A program made the position numbers and the translations under genes. The notes beneath the pieces are model-generated. The model was given only the letters and a program-made list of their open reading frames with translations, was not told where the DNA came from and did not search any database. DNA of 64,000 nt from an uncultured Christensenella sp. (GTDB taxonomy: Bacteria > Bacillota > Clostridia > Christensenellales > Borkfalkiaceae). Each line of letters begins with the position of its first letter. Within the stretch, counting starts at the first letter, position 1. Where the stretch lies: the NCBI GenBank assembly GCA_910585705.1, contig CAJUER010000001.1, forward strand, positions 980,840-1,044,839. The letters run 5' to 3'. Positions 15,865 to 24,030 of this stretch are shown here, in pieces.

Positions 15865-16737
15865 ATGCATCATCTGATAGTAAACAGACAGAAGCTGACG
15901 CGAAGAAATATGCGCAAACTTGCCGAAATCGAAAAAATTTTCAATGCGGCGGGCATAGATTACAAACTGCATGTGACCGACTACAAGGGCGAGTCCTGCG
16001 AGATTGTTAGAAATCTGACCTCCGCTAACGAAAAATGTTCGGTTATAGTTCTCGGCGGGGACGGCTCCCTCCACGATATTTTAAACGGCATAAACGATTT
16101 TGAAAACACGTCGCTCGGATTGATACCTTTCGGTACGGGCAACGACTTCGCCGCCTGCGCGCACATTCCTAACAACACGAAAAAAGCGGCAGAAATAATC
16201 GTGCGCGGAAGCACGCGCAAAATAGACTTTATCGAGCTTGCTTCGGGTTTACGTTCCCTTAATGCCGTCGGTATGGGAATCGACGTAGACGTTTTAAAGC
16301 GCGTTTACAACAGCAAAAATACGAAAAAATCAAAATACCTGCGCGCGTTTATCGTAAGCCTCGCAAAATACAAAAGCTGTAAATTCACCGTAAAATACGA
16401 CGGAAAAGAGGAAGAGCATTTCGGGCTTATCTGCGGAATTTCGAACGGAACGCAAATAGGCGGCGGCATAAAGCTGTATCCCGAAGCCAAGATAGACGAC
16501 GGGTACCTTGACCTTGTAATGGTTGACTATATTTCAAAAATTTCAACCGTATCGGCGTTCATAAAACTTATGCGCGGAAAAGTAAACCGCGTAAAACAAA
16601 TTACCGCCGTAAAAGTAAAGCAGGCGCAAATTGTAGCGCACGGCGAAACGGCGATTCAGGCGGACGGTGAAATTTACCAAAACACACCCCTCGACGTAAC
16701 GGTAGCCGAAGCGAAACTGAATTTTTATTTACCTTAA
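15865..16737 (+). CDS. Diacylglycerol/lipid kinase family protein
   Basis: A 290-aa soluble lipid kinase of the DagK/YegS type, which phosphorylates diacylglycerol or a related lipid with ATP to recycle it into phospholipid synthesis. Seen are the nucleotide loop LGGDGSLHD (63-71), PFGTGNDFA (88-96), a GMGIDVDVLKR segment and a C-terminal beta-sandwich with AHGETAIQADGEIY. Length fits the family. The start has only a weak GGAT ribosome-like site. It is transcribed from the plus half of the symmetric promoter and is followed after 3 nt by the SpoIIE-type phosphatase gene, so they are likely cotranscribed. Confidence 0.88.
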   Translation: MHHLIVNRQKLTRRNMRKLAEIEKIFNAAGIDYKLHVTDYKGESCEIVRNLTSANEKCSVIVLGGDGSLHDILNGINDFENTSLGLIPFGTGNDFAACAHIPNNTKKAAEIIVRGSTRKIDFIELASGLRSLNAVGMGIDVDVLKRVYNSKNTKKSKYLRAFIVSLAKYKSCKFTVKYDGKEEEHFGLICGISNGTQIGGGIKLYPEAKIDDGYLDLVMVDYISKISTVSAFIKLMRGKVNRVKQITAVKVKQAQIVAHGETAIQADGEIYQNTPLDVTVAEAKLNFYLP

Positions 16738-16740
16738 AAT

Positions 16741-17805
16741 ATGATTGAAAAATATTACAGGCGTATAATCGACGGCGTGCCGTCTGCGGTTATCGTCGCC
16801 GACCAAAACTTAAAAGCAGTGTTTACGAACGCCGCGTTCCGCGCGCTGTTCCCCGCCACCTCGCGCGGAAGCATAGGCAAAGCAACTTGCTGCGCCTCAT
16901 CTTCGCAAAAGTGCGGCGGCGACGGTTGCAGAGGCTGTTCGCTTTACGACGCGTTTGACGACGCATTTTGCTCGAACAGACAAGTGAGCCGCAGGGTATA
17001 CCAGAAGGTAAAAGACGGCGGTTTAAGCCGCGAAGTGTCCTACTCCATTACGGTAACCCCGCTTGGCGGCGGGCTTTGCATGGGCACTATCGACGACGCT
17101 TACGAACTTGAAATAGCCAAAGAACTGCAAACCGCAAAGGACATTCAGCAAAGGCTTCTGCCTGCGGGCAACTGGGCAGGCGGCAAAAGGTATTCTTATA
17201 TGTATATTCCCTGCCGTGACATAGGCGGCGATTTGCCCGACGTTTACGCCGTTGACGGAAACGCATGCGGAGTTATCGCGGACGTTTCCGGCAAAGGTAT
17301 TTCCGCAGGTATGCTTTCCGCCTTTGTAAAAGCCGCTTACGACAAAAAGGAATTTTCGCCGGCGCAGGCGATAAGAAAGCTTTCCGACAAGTTTTCCGAG
17401 CTTAATTTAGACGAGCGAAACTATGTTACCGTCGCCGCAGTGCGTATCGACGCGGAAACCATAACCTACTCTATGGCGGGGCACAACGTGCCGATACTTT
17501 TAAAGACGGACAGCGGCATTACACGCATAATGCTTAACTCCCCTCCCGTTTCAAACTGGTTTGACAACCCCTCGTACTTCGAGGACGTAATACCCTACAA
17601 AAAGGGCGACGTGCTCGTACTGTTGACAGACGGCGTAACCGAGTGCAGAAACGGTCGCGGTGAAATGTTCGGCGCGGACGGCGCGATTAAAACTCTTTCG
17701 GTATCGCGCACCGCCGAAGAATTTATAAAAAATTTGGAAGACAATCTTAAATCGTTCAGCAACGAGTTAAACGACGATATTACGGCGATAGCTTTCGACC
17801 TGTGA
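16741..17805 (+). CDS. PAS-like sensor with SpoIIE-family PP2C phosphatase domain
   Basis: A 354-aa protein. The N-terminal 110 residues look like a PAS domain (SAVIVADQNLKAVFTNAAFR) containing a cysteine cluster: Cys50, 51, 58, 63, 66 and 77, with a CRGC pair. A short helix (ELEIAKELQTAKDIQQRLLP) leads into a SpoIIE/RsbU-type phosphatase: CRDIGGDLPDVY, VIADVSGKGISAGM, VTVAAVRID, YSMAGHNVPILL, LLTDGVTE and the C-terminal NDDITAIAFD. It probably dephosphorylates an anti-anti-sigma-like partner in response to a redox or metal signal sensed by the cysteines; that link is inference. It follows the lipid kinase gene by 3 nt and has no clear ribosome site, suggesting coupling. Confidence 0.85.
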   Translation: MIEKYYRRIIDGVPSAVIVADQNLKAVFTNAAFRALFPATSRGSIGKATCCASSSQKCGGDGCRGCSLYDAFDDAFCSNRQVSRRVYQKVKDGGLSREVSYSITVTPLGGGLCMGTIDDAYELEIAKELQTAKDIQQRLLPAGNWAGGKRYSYMYIPCRDIGGDLPDVYAVDGNACGVIADVSGKGISAGMLSAFVKAAYDKKEFSPAQAIRKLSDKFSELNLDERNYVTVAAVRIDAETITYSMAGHNVPILLKTDSGITRIMLNSPPVSNWFDNPSYFEDVIPYKKGDVLVLLTDGVTECRNGRGEMFGADGAIKTLSVSRTAEEFIKNLEDNLKSFSNELNDDITAIAFDL

Positions 17806-17831
17806 CGACGGAAATATAAAAGGGAATTTAT

Positions 17832-19055
17832 ATGCAGTCCTTACGCGAAATTTACAAGATAGGGCGCGGACCTTCGAGTTCGCACACAATGGGTCCCGAA
17901 AGGGCGATAAATATTATGCGCGAACGCTACCCGAACGCGGATTTATTCAAAATTACGCTTTACGGCTCGCTTGCGCTTACGGGGAGCGGACACGGCACGG
18001 ACACGGTGATTGCAAAGACCGCCGCGCCCGTTAAGTGCGAAGTTTCGTTCGACGCCGAAACGGCGTGTCCCGTCCACCCCAACACTATGAATATCGAAGT
18101 ATACGAAAACGGCAAGGCGGTTTGCGCAAAGCGCGTTTACAGCGTAGGCGGCGGAACGGTAGTTTTCGAGGGCGAAAAAACCGAGCTTATAGAAAAATAC
18201 GCGGACGACGGAATTTATCCGCATAATTCGTTCGCGGAAATAGCCGAGTATTGCAAGGACAAAAAGCTTAGGCTTTGGCAGTATGCCGAACAGTGCGAAG
18301 GCAAAGAAATTACGCAGTACCTGTTCGAAGTTTGGGAAAGAATGAAGGCGACTGTACACGAGGGACTGACGACTTCGGGCACGCTTCCCGGTTGCCTGAA
18401 AACGCAGAGGCGCGCGCAGAAGCTTTACAGCCAAAAGCACATAGACGAGTCCGCCCAGACAAAAGAAAACCGCCTCGTATGCTCGTATGCGTTCGCCACG
18501 AGCGAGCAGAACGCCGCAGGCGGAATTATAGTAACCGCGCCCACCTGCGGGGCATGCGGCGTCGTTCCGGCAGTACTTATGTATATGCAGGAAACGCGCG
18601 GATTTTCCGACCTGCAGATTGTGCACGCGCTTGCGGCGGGCGGAATTATCGGAAACATTATTAAAAAGAACGCTTCGATAAGCGGCGCGGAATGCGGCTG
18701 TCAGGCGGAAATAGGTTCTGCCTGCTGTATGGCTTCAGCCGCGCTTGCAGAACTTTTCGAGATGGGGCTCGACCAGATAGAATATGCGGCGGAGGTTGCA
18801 ATGGAGCATCATCTCGGGCTTACCTGCGACCCCATCGCAGGGCTTGTGCAAATTCCCTGCATTGAGAGGAACGCCGTTGCCGCAATGCGCGCAATCAACG
18901 CAGTGTCGCTTGCGAACTTCCTTACAGACTCGCGCAAAATCAGCTTCGACCTTGTGGTAAAAACAATGTACAACACAGGCAAGGATTTGCTTAACGGCTA
19001 CCGCGAAACTTCGGGCGGCGGACTTGCGAAGTACTATGAAATTAAAAATAACTGA
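17832..19055 (+). CDS. sdaA: L-serine ammonia-lyase, iron-sulfur, single chain
   Basis: A 407-aa [4Fe-4S] serine dehydratase in which the beta part (GRGPSSSHTMGPERA, residues 11-25) and the alpha part (TSGTLPGCLKTQRRA onward) are fused. It deaminates L-serine to pyruvate and ammonia in the cytoplasm. Cluster cysteines lie in APTCGACGVVP, SGAECGCQAEIGSACC and the C-terminal half; RGFSDLQIVHALAAGG and GLTCDPIAGLVQIPC are family signatures. Length matches the single-chain form common in Clostridia and Proteobacteria. It lies 26 nt after the phosphatase gene with AGGG upstream of the ATG, and is closed by the terminator at 19064-19097. Confidence 0.93.
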   Translation: MQSLREIYKIGRGPSSSHTMGPERAINIMRERYPNADLFKITLYGSLALTGSGHGTDTVIAKTAAPVKCEVSFDAETACPVHPNTMNIEVYENGKAVCAKRVYSVGGGTVVFEGEKTELIEKYADDGIYPHNSFAEIAEYCKDKKLRLWQYAEQCEGKEITQYLFEVWERMKATVHEGLTTSGTLPGCLKTQRRAQKLYSQKHIDESAQTKENRLVCSYAFATSEQNAAGGIIVTAPTCGACGVVPAVLMYMQETRGFSDLQIVHALAAGGIIGNIIKKNASISGAECGCQAEIGSACCMASAALAELFEMGLDQIEYAAEVAMEHHLGLTCDPIAGLVQIPCIERNAVAAMRAINAVSLANFLTDSRKISFDLVVKTMYNTGKDLLNGYRETSGGGLAKYYEIKNN

Positions 19056-19063
19056 TCAAAGAA

Positions 19064-19097
19064 AACGCGCCCCGACTTTTAGTCGGGGCGCGTTATT
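19064..19097. terminator. Bidirectional terminator between sdaA and the response regulator
   Basis: AACGCGCCCCGACT (19064-19077) pairs perfectly with AGTCGGGGCGCGTT (19081-19094), 3-nt loop, flanked by AAAA and ATTTT. Serves both converging genes. Confidence 0.9.
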
Positions 19098-19105
19098 TTA
19101 CAAAT

Positions 19106-19777
19106 TCAATCCTCTTCGGTTTGGGGCGGCTGGTCGCCGTAAATTACCGCCTTTATCTTCGCAACCGCGTCCGCACGGTTATCGACACCGATTTTCGAAT
19201 ATACTCCGCTTATATAGTTGCGCGCGGTACCGTCGGAAAGTTTCAGGGCGGAAGCTATCTGCCTGTTGGTAAAGCCGTCCTTAATCATAAATATGATATC
19301 CACTTCCTTGTCAGAAACATTGAAAGCCTTTTTCAGTTTTATCTCCTTATCGTTGGATACAAACATTGCCGCGTTGGTGATTTTACGCGCTATTTTAGAG
19401 GGTAAAATAGTATCTCCCTCGTAAGCGTTTTTGATTGCGGCAAACAACACGTGCGCGCTTATGTCCTTCAAAAGATAACCGCAGGCGCCGTTGTTGATTG
19501 CGCTTAAAATATAGTCGCTGTCGTCGAAGGTAGTCAATACGATGATTTTTATATTATCGTCGTATTCCTTTATGTGCTTCGTCGCCACTACGCCGTTCAT
19601 AACCGGCATACGGATGTCCATTAAAACGACGTCAGGCTTAAATCTTCTCGCCATTCTGATAGCTTCCACGCCGTCTATCGCAATGCCCACAACCTCGAAA
19701 TCGTTGCAGGTCTGCAAAACGCTTTTAAGCCCCTCAGCCAGAATAATCTGGTCGTCTACAAGTAAAATTTTTATCAT
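19106..19777 (-). CDS. NarL/LuxR-family response regulator
   Basis: A 223-aa two-domain regulator. The receiver has the acidic pocket VDDQ (8-10), the phosphoacceptor Asp54 in VLMDIRMPVMNG, and the switch Thr/Lys in VLTTFDD and YLLKDIS. The C-terminal helix-turn-helix reads KEVDIIFMIKDGFTNRQIASALKLSDGTARNYISGVYSKIGVDNR, the LuxR type (shown here as one domain by position, residues about 155-205). Its start ATGA overlaps the stop of the histidine kinase by 4 bp, so the pair is translationally coupled. Targets are unknown; the LiaR/VraR/DesR-like class usually reacts to envelope or membrane stress. Confidence 0.93.
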   Translation of the reverse strand: MIKILLVDDQIILAEGLKSVLQTCNDFEVVGIAIDGVEAIRMARRFKPDVVLMDIRMPVMNGVVATKHIKEYDDNIKIIVLTTFDDSDYILSAINNGACGYLLKDISAHVLFAAIKNAYEGDTILPSKIARKITNAAMFVSNDKEIKLKKAFNVSDKEVDIIFMIKDGFTNRQIASALKLSDGTARNYISGVYSKIGVDNRADAVAKIKAVIYGDQPPQTEED

Positions 19778-21018
19778 AACTGCTCCTTTAATCTTTTATA
19801 AGGTAACGTAATTTCCACTTCCATTCCTTCGCCCGCCTCGCTCGTAATCATGCACGAGCCGCCGAGCTGTTCCGCCTTTTCCCTTATGCCTTTTAGTCCG
19901 AACCCTTCTTTCAGTCCGTCCGTCAAGCCGCAGCCGTTGTCGGAAATAAGCAACACCGCATTGGATAAAACGTTTTTCAGTTCTATATAAAACGCGGTTG
20001 CCTTGCCGTGACGGATACCGTTGGCAAGACACTCTTTAAGGCTGTTGCAGATGAAGCGGTATTCCTCTTCGCCCACGCTTAGCTCTTCTAAATCGCATCT
20101 TATTTTCAGCTCCGTTCCGCCTATTGTCTGGGCGATTATTTCCTCTATCTCGGCTTTAAGCGACGCGGAGGAATTTCTGCCGGCGAGAAGGTGAACGCTT
20201 TCGCGCATTTGTTCGAGCGCGTTTTTAGCCTGCAAATTTGCGGACACGATAGCGTTCTTCGCCTTTTCGGGGTCGGAATCCATTAAAAGTTTAGCCGCTT
20301 CCGTCTGCATGATTACGGTGGTCATAGAGTGACCCGCGTTGTCGTGTATGTCCTTTGCTATGCGGTTTCTTTCCTCGAACACCGCAGTGTGCAGAAGCTG
20401 TTCGGAAACTTCTTTAAGCTGGGACTTGTTTTCGTCCGCTTCCTTCAACGCAAGGCGCAGCTGGACGTTTTGCGAATAGAACTGTAAAATGAACGTGCAA
20501 ATCAAAAAGTGAAGACAGATTATAAACACGCCGACAAAGCTGTCGCCGAGAATCTGCACTATACTTTCATAAAGCGAAACGCCCTTGTTTACGACAACCC
20601 AGCCCAAAACAAAGGATATCGTATAAAGCACGCAGCTTACGATAAACAGAATCGCTTTGGGCAGCGTCTCGTCTATGGAAATATAGAAGTCTGTAAGCAC
20701 AAGACAGTAAAGCATTGACAGGTACGAGTTTCCCGTAAGCAAACAGATAATGAGAAGCAATACCGAGTTGAGCGAATAAAAAACAATTTTTGCGGCAAAG
20801 CGTTTTATCGCAAACGCGTTGATTATTTCCATTATGGCAAGCAAGCCGCAACTTACCACAACGGCGATAAGCTTACCTACGCCGCCCGAAGCCATATAAG
20901 TTGTTGCGTACTGGGCGCAGACGAGTATTTCCGTTACCAACAGCATGCCCGCCAAAAGCAATTTAAGATACTTTACAAACTGCTTTTCGTTTAAGTTGAG
21001 TTTAAAGCCCTTTTTCAT
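19774..21018 (-). CDS. Sensor histidine kinase, HisKA_3 type
   Basis: A 414-aa membrane sensor with about six hydrophobic helices in the first 185 residues and almost no external loop, as in intramembrane-sensing kinases (LiaS/DesK style). The phosphoacceptor His225 lies in RIAKDIHDNAGHS, within a HisKA_3 dimerisation helix, followed by the ATPase domain with NGIRHGKATAFYIE, ISDNGCGL and GFGLKGIREKAEQLGGS. It pairs with the regulator encoded 4 bp overlapping downstream. The gene start at 21018 overlaps the last 17 nt of radC, so all three may be read together. Confidence 0.9.
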   Translation of the reverse strand: MKKGFKLNLNEKQFVKYLKLLLAGMLLVTEILVCAQYATTYMASGGVGKLIAVVVSCGLLAIMEIINAFAIKRFAAKIVFYSLNSVLLLIICLLTGNSYLSMLYCLVLTDFYISIDETLPKAILFIVSCVLYTISFVLGWVVVNKGVSLYESIVQILGDSFVGVFIICLHFLICTFILQFYSQNVQLRLALKEADENKSQLKEVSEQLLHTAVFEERNRIAKDIHDNAGHSMTTVIMQTEAAKLLMDSDPEKAKNAIVSANLQAKNALEQMRESVHLLAGRNSSASLKAEIEEIIAQTIGGTELKIRCDLEELSVGEEEYRFICNSLKECLANGIRHGKATAFYIELKNVLSNAVLLISDNGCGLTDGLKEGFGLKGIREKAEQLGGSCMITSEAGEGMEVEITLPYKRLKEQL

Positions 21019-21727
21019 AGGAAATCCATTTTATAGCTTTATCGAGGGAAACTTCCCGTTTGATAATATCGAGTCTGCCTTCCGAATGATAACTGTAAAT
21101 ATTATCTTGTCCGGCATAAATTATATGGTCGACGAAATCAACCCCGTTCATACTGCAAATTAGCTGAAGCTGTTTGGTAAACACGTCGTCGCTTTGGGAA
21201 GGCTTTGCGTTTCCGTTCAAATGATTGTGTGCAACCACTACTCCGTGCGGCTTTGCAAACGCGAACGCCTGCACTATCTTTTCGGCGGTGACCGAAACCC
21301 TGTTTATGTCTTCGGAGGTAAAGCTGAGAATTCTTTTTACCTTTCCGCTCTTCTGCGTGAGGTACAGTTCTAAAAACTCTTCGCTTTTGCCGCGAAGCCT
21401 AATGGACGCGAATTTTACCAAGTCGCCGTAAACCTTTAAGACAACCGCGCCTTCCGCCGAGCAGGAAATGCGTTTATAACACAGCCCGACCGTTTTTATA
21501 TATCTCGCGGTGGACGCGCCTACACCGTCGACGGAAGCAAGCTCGTTTATGTCCGCCGCAAACACTTCGGACAAAGTTACGAATCTTTCCAACAGCGCGT
21601 GCGCTATCGGATTTGTGTTCAATCTCGGATACGCGTTGTATAAAAGAATTTCCAAAAGCTCGTGGTCGTAAAGCGTTTCTTCCGATTCGAGCTTACCGCA
21701 CATTCTGCCTCTGTGTCCTTCGTGCAA
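21002..21727 (-). CDS. radC: RadC-family JAB-domain protein
   Basis: A 241-aa RadC/YeeS-type protein: a helix-hairpin-helix-like N-terminus (ELASVDGVGASTARYIKTVG) and a C-terminal JAB/MPN metalloprotease-like domain with the zinc motif HNHLNGNAKPSQSDD. Once thought to act in repair, its true role is unsettled. The start is TTG 21727 with GAGGG seven nt upstream. It overlaps the kinase gene by 17 nt, an unusual partnership that could be coincidental or reflect a shared promoter. Divergent from the M20 peptidase gene. Confidence 0.85.
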   Translation of the reverse strand: MHEGHRGRMCGKLESEETLYDHELLEILLYNAYPRLNTNPIAHALLERFVTLSEVFAADINELASVDGVGASTARYIKTVGLCYKRISCSAEGAVVLKVYGDLVKFASIRLRGKSEEFLELYLTQKSGKVKRILSFTSEDINRVSVTAEKIVQAFAFAKPHGVVVAHNHLNGNAKPSQSDDVFTKQLQLICSMNGVDFVDHIIYAGQDNIYSYHSEGRLDIIKREVSLDKAIKWISYEKGL

Positions 21728-21766
21728 AATTTTTCCCTCTTGCCAAAACTTTTATATTAAATTCAT

Positions 21767-21795
21767 TTTACCATAAAAATAAAAAAGTGTATAAT
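21767..21795 (+). promoter_or_regulatory. Promoter of the M20 peptidase gene
   Basis: TTTACC (21767-21772), 17-nt spacer, TATAAT (21790-21795). Predicted start about 21802, 30 nt before the ATG, leaving the AGGATG ribosome site in the leader. Confidence 0.7.
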
Positions 21796-21831
21796 GTTTT
21801 TGAACAAAATTTTGAAATAGGATGCAAATAT

Positions 21832-23088
21832 ATGACAAATTATTTTGAACTTGCAGTAAAACACATCTCGGAAGCAGTCAAATTCGACAGTTCGCAGGGA
21901 TTACCCGAAAGCGGAGCGCCGTTCGGTAAAGGCGCCGCCGACTGCCTGGAATACTTTTTAAACCTTGCTTCCTCCTTCGGCTTCGAAACAAAAAATTACG
22001 ACGGTTATGCGGGCGAAGTAATTTTCGGCGAAGGCGAGGAATTCGCCGTTCTCGCCCACCTCGACGTAGTGCCTGCGGGCAGCGGCTGGACGCACGAGCC
22101 GTTCGGCGGCGAAGTGGATTACGGCAACGCAAAAATATGGGGCAGGGGCACGATGGACGACAAGGGTCCCGCCGTATGCGCTTTGCTTGCGATGAAAGTC
22201 ATTAAAGACAAAGGGCTTTTACCTAAAAAGAAAATAAAGCTGATTGTCGGCTGTAACGAAGAGAGCGGCTGGGCGTGCATAGACTATTATAAGGCGCACG
22301 CGCACATGCCCGACACAGGCTTTTCGCCCGACGCAGACTTCCCAGTCATTTACGCAGAAAAAGGCATACTTCACTTAAAACTCGCGTTCCCGTCGAACAG
22401 CGCTTTTACAGGACTTCGCGGCGGAGAACGCGGAAATATGGTTTGCGACCTGTGCGAGGTGCGCACTGCCGCAGACGAAGCAAAGCTTAAAAAATATAAC
22501 CTCGTTTACGAAAACGGCAAAGTGATTTCACGCGGAAAGTCCGCGCACGGCTCAACGCCCGAGTTAGGTATAAACGCCATTGCGCCCGTTCTTAAATATC
22601 TCGGATTGACTGATATGCACGCAAAGCTGTTCGAGGACGGCTTCGGCATATGCGGACTCGAGGACGAAACGGGCAGGCTTACCTTTTCGCCCAACGTTAT
22701 AGAGCAGACCGAGCAAGGAATTTTCGTGACCTGCGACGTCCGCTATCCTGCGACGATGGACAGAAGCGACGTTCTCGGCGCGGTTGAAAAAGCAAAAATA
22801 AAATACGAAATCATTCACGAGCAAGCCCCTCTGTTTAACGACAAAAACTGCGAGCTTATAAAAACGCTTTGCGGCGTTTACAACGAGGTAACGGGTAAAC
22901 ATATGCAGCCCGTTGCAATCGGCGGCGGAACGTATGCGCGAGCGCTCAAATGCGGAGCGGCGTTCGGTCCCGAAGAAGACGGCGAAGAACAGACCATTCA
23001 TAAACCCGACGAATACATTACGTTCGATAAAATACGCCTCTGTCTTGAAATTTACAGACTCGCGCTCGAAAGGCTGACGTGCGGATGA
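21832..23088 (+). CDS. M20-family dipeptidase (PepV/Sapep-like)
   Basis: A 418-aa zinc aminoacyl-peptidase of the PepV/Sapep group that cleaves dipeptides in the cytoplasm. Metal ligands are seen in LAHLDVVPAG (His76, Asp78), GRGTMDDKGP (bridging Asp near 109), GCNEESGW (Glu143/144), SPDADFP and the C-terminal HKPDE. It is about 50 residues shorter than typical PepV, chiefly in the lid region. A longer frame is open upstream, but ATG 21832 follows the promoter and an AGGATG site. The next gene overlaps its stop by 10 nt. Confidence 0.85.
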   Translation: MTNYFELAVKHISEAVKFDSSQGLPESGAPFGKGAADCLEYFLNLASSFGFETKNYDGYAGEVIFGEGEEFAVLAHLDVVPAGSGWTHEPFGGEVDYGNAKIWGRGTMDDKGPAVCALLAMKVIKDKGLLPKKKIKLIVGCNEESGWACIDYYKAHAHMPDTGFSPDADFPVIYAEKGILHLKLAFPSNSAFTGLRGGERGNMVCDLCEVRTAADEAKLKKYNLVYENGKVISRGKSAHGSTPELGINAIAPVLKYLGLTDMHAKLFEDGFGICGLEDETGRLTFSPNVIEQTEQGIFVTCDVRYPATMDRSDVLGAVEKAKIKYEIIHEQAPLFNDKNCELIKTLCGVYNEVTGKHMQPVAIGGGTYARALKCGAAFGPEEDGEEQTIHKPDEYITFDKIRLCLEIYRLALERLTCG

Positions 23089-23933
23089 TGAAAAGAAAAC
23101 TTACCGCAAAAAACAAAGCCGCGTTGGCTTTTTCGGTGATAGCGACTGTTATCCTCGCCGCGTGCATAGGGTTGCAGATAGCCTTCACCGTCGCCGACAC
23201 GATAAAGTGCTGGCGACCCGGTTACGAAAAAGTAAACCTTACGGAAATACTCGGCAAGGACAAGCTTTCCGCCGAAGATTACGAACTGTTGTATATGCAG
23301 ACGGGATTGACCGAAACGGGAATAAAGCGCGCGCTTGCAAAAGGCGAAAACGGAAAACAGCGCATAAGGCAGATACAGGAAGATTTTTTTGCCGAGCACA
23401 AAGTAAATAACGACTTTTTCGCGCCCATAATCTGCACGGACTCGATAGAAAAAAAGGTGGCGAATATATATTTGGAAGAGGGCGACATTCTCGTAACCTC
23501 CTCCACCCACTTTTCGGGTTTCCGCATAGGTCACGCTGGGCTTGTGACCGACGCCGCGAACAATAAAGTTATTCAGGCGAGCGCGTACGGCTCGACAAGC
23601 GAAATCGGCACGGTTGGCGACTTCACGGACAGAGTGAATTTTATGATACTTTCCGTTAAAGACGCCGACGCCGCTACGAAAAAGAAGGTGGCCGAATTTG
23701 CGGACAAAAATTTACGAAACAAAGCCTATGACGTGACCGCAGGCGTATTTACAAAAAAGAACAGTTGCGAAAGAACGCAATGCGCGCACCTTGTATGGTA
23801 TGCGTATAAACAATTCGGTATAGATATAGACGGAAACGGCGGACTTGTTGTTACACCGCGCAATATCGCCAACGCGCCGAATATCGAGCTTGTGCAGGTT
23901 TTCGGCTTCGACCCCGTAAAGCTGTGGCGGTAA
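23079..23933 (+). CDS. Permuted NlpC/P60-like (YiiX/YaeF family) membrane-anchored protein
   Basis: A 284-aa protein with one N-terminal hydrophobic helix (AALAFSVIATVILAACIGLQIAFTV region, about 14-40) and an external domain of the YiiX/YaeF type: LEEGDILVTSSTHFSGFRIGHAGLV supplies the His, and CERTQCAHLVWYAYKQFGIDIDGNGG the Cys in the permuted papain-like order. Such proteins are thought to cut amide or ester bonds in cell-wall or lipid substrates; substrate unknown. GTG 23079 is taken as start (GAAAGG just upstream), with ATG 23085 possible. It overlaps the peptidase gene by 10 nt, so both are one unit. Confidence 0.72.
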   Translation: MRMMKRKLTAKNKAALAFSVIATVILAACIGLQIAFTVADTIKCWRPGYEKVNLTEILGKDKLSAEDYELLYMQTGLTETGIKRALAKGENGKQRIRQIQEDFFAEHKVNNDFFAPIICTDSIEKKVANIYLEEGDILVTSSTHFSGFRIGHAGLVTDAANNKVIQASAYGSTSEIGTVGDFTDRVNFMILSVKDADAATKKKVAEFADKNLRNKAYDVTAGVFTKKNSCERTQCAHLVWYAYKQFGIDIDGNGGLVVTPRNIANAPNIELVQVFGFDPVKLWR

Positions 23934-23949
23934 ACGTGGCGCGCCTTTG

Positions 23950-23978
23950 TTGACAAACTTTGCGCAATATGGTATATA
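23950..23978 (+). promoter_or_regulatory. Promoter of the M60 peptidase gene
   Basis: TTGACA (23950-23955), 17-nt spacer, TATATA (23973-23978). Predicted start about 23985, 46 nt before the ATG. Confidence 0.75.
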
Positions 23979-24030
23979 TTAAACTATCCGTAAAAGAAAA
24001 AAAATGAAACATCGATTAAAGGAGACATTT

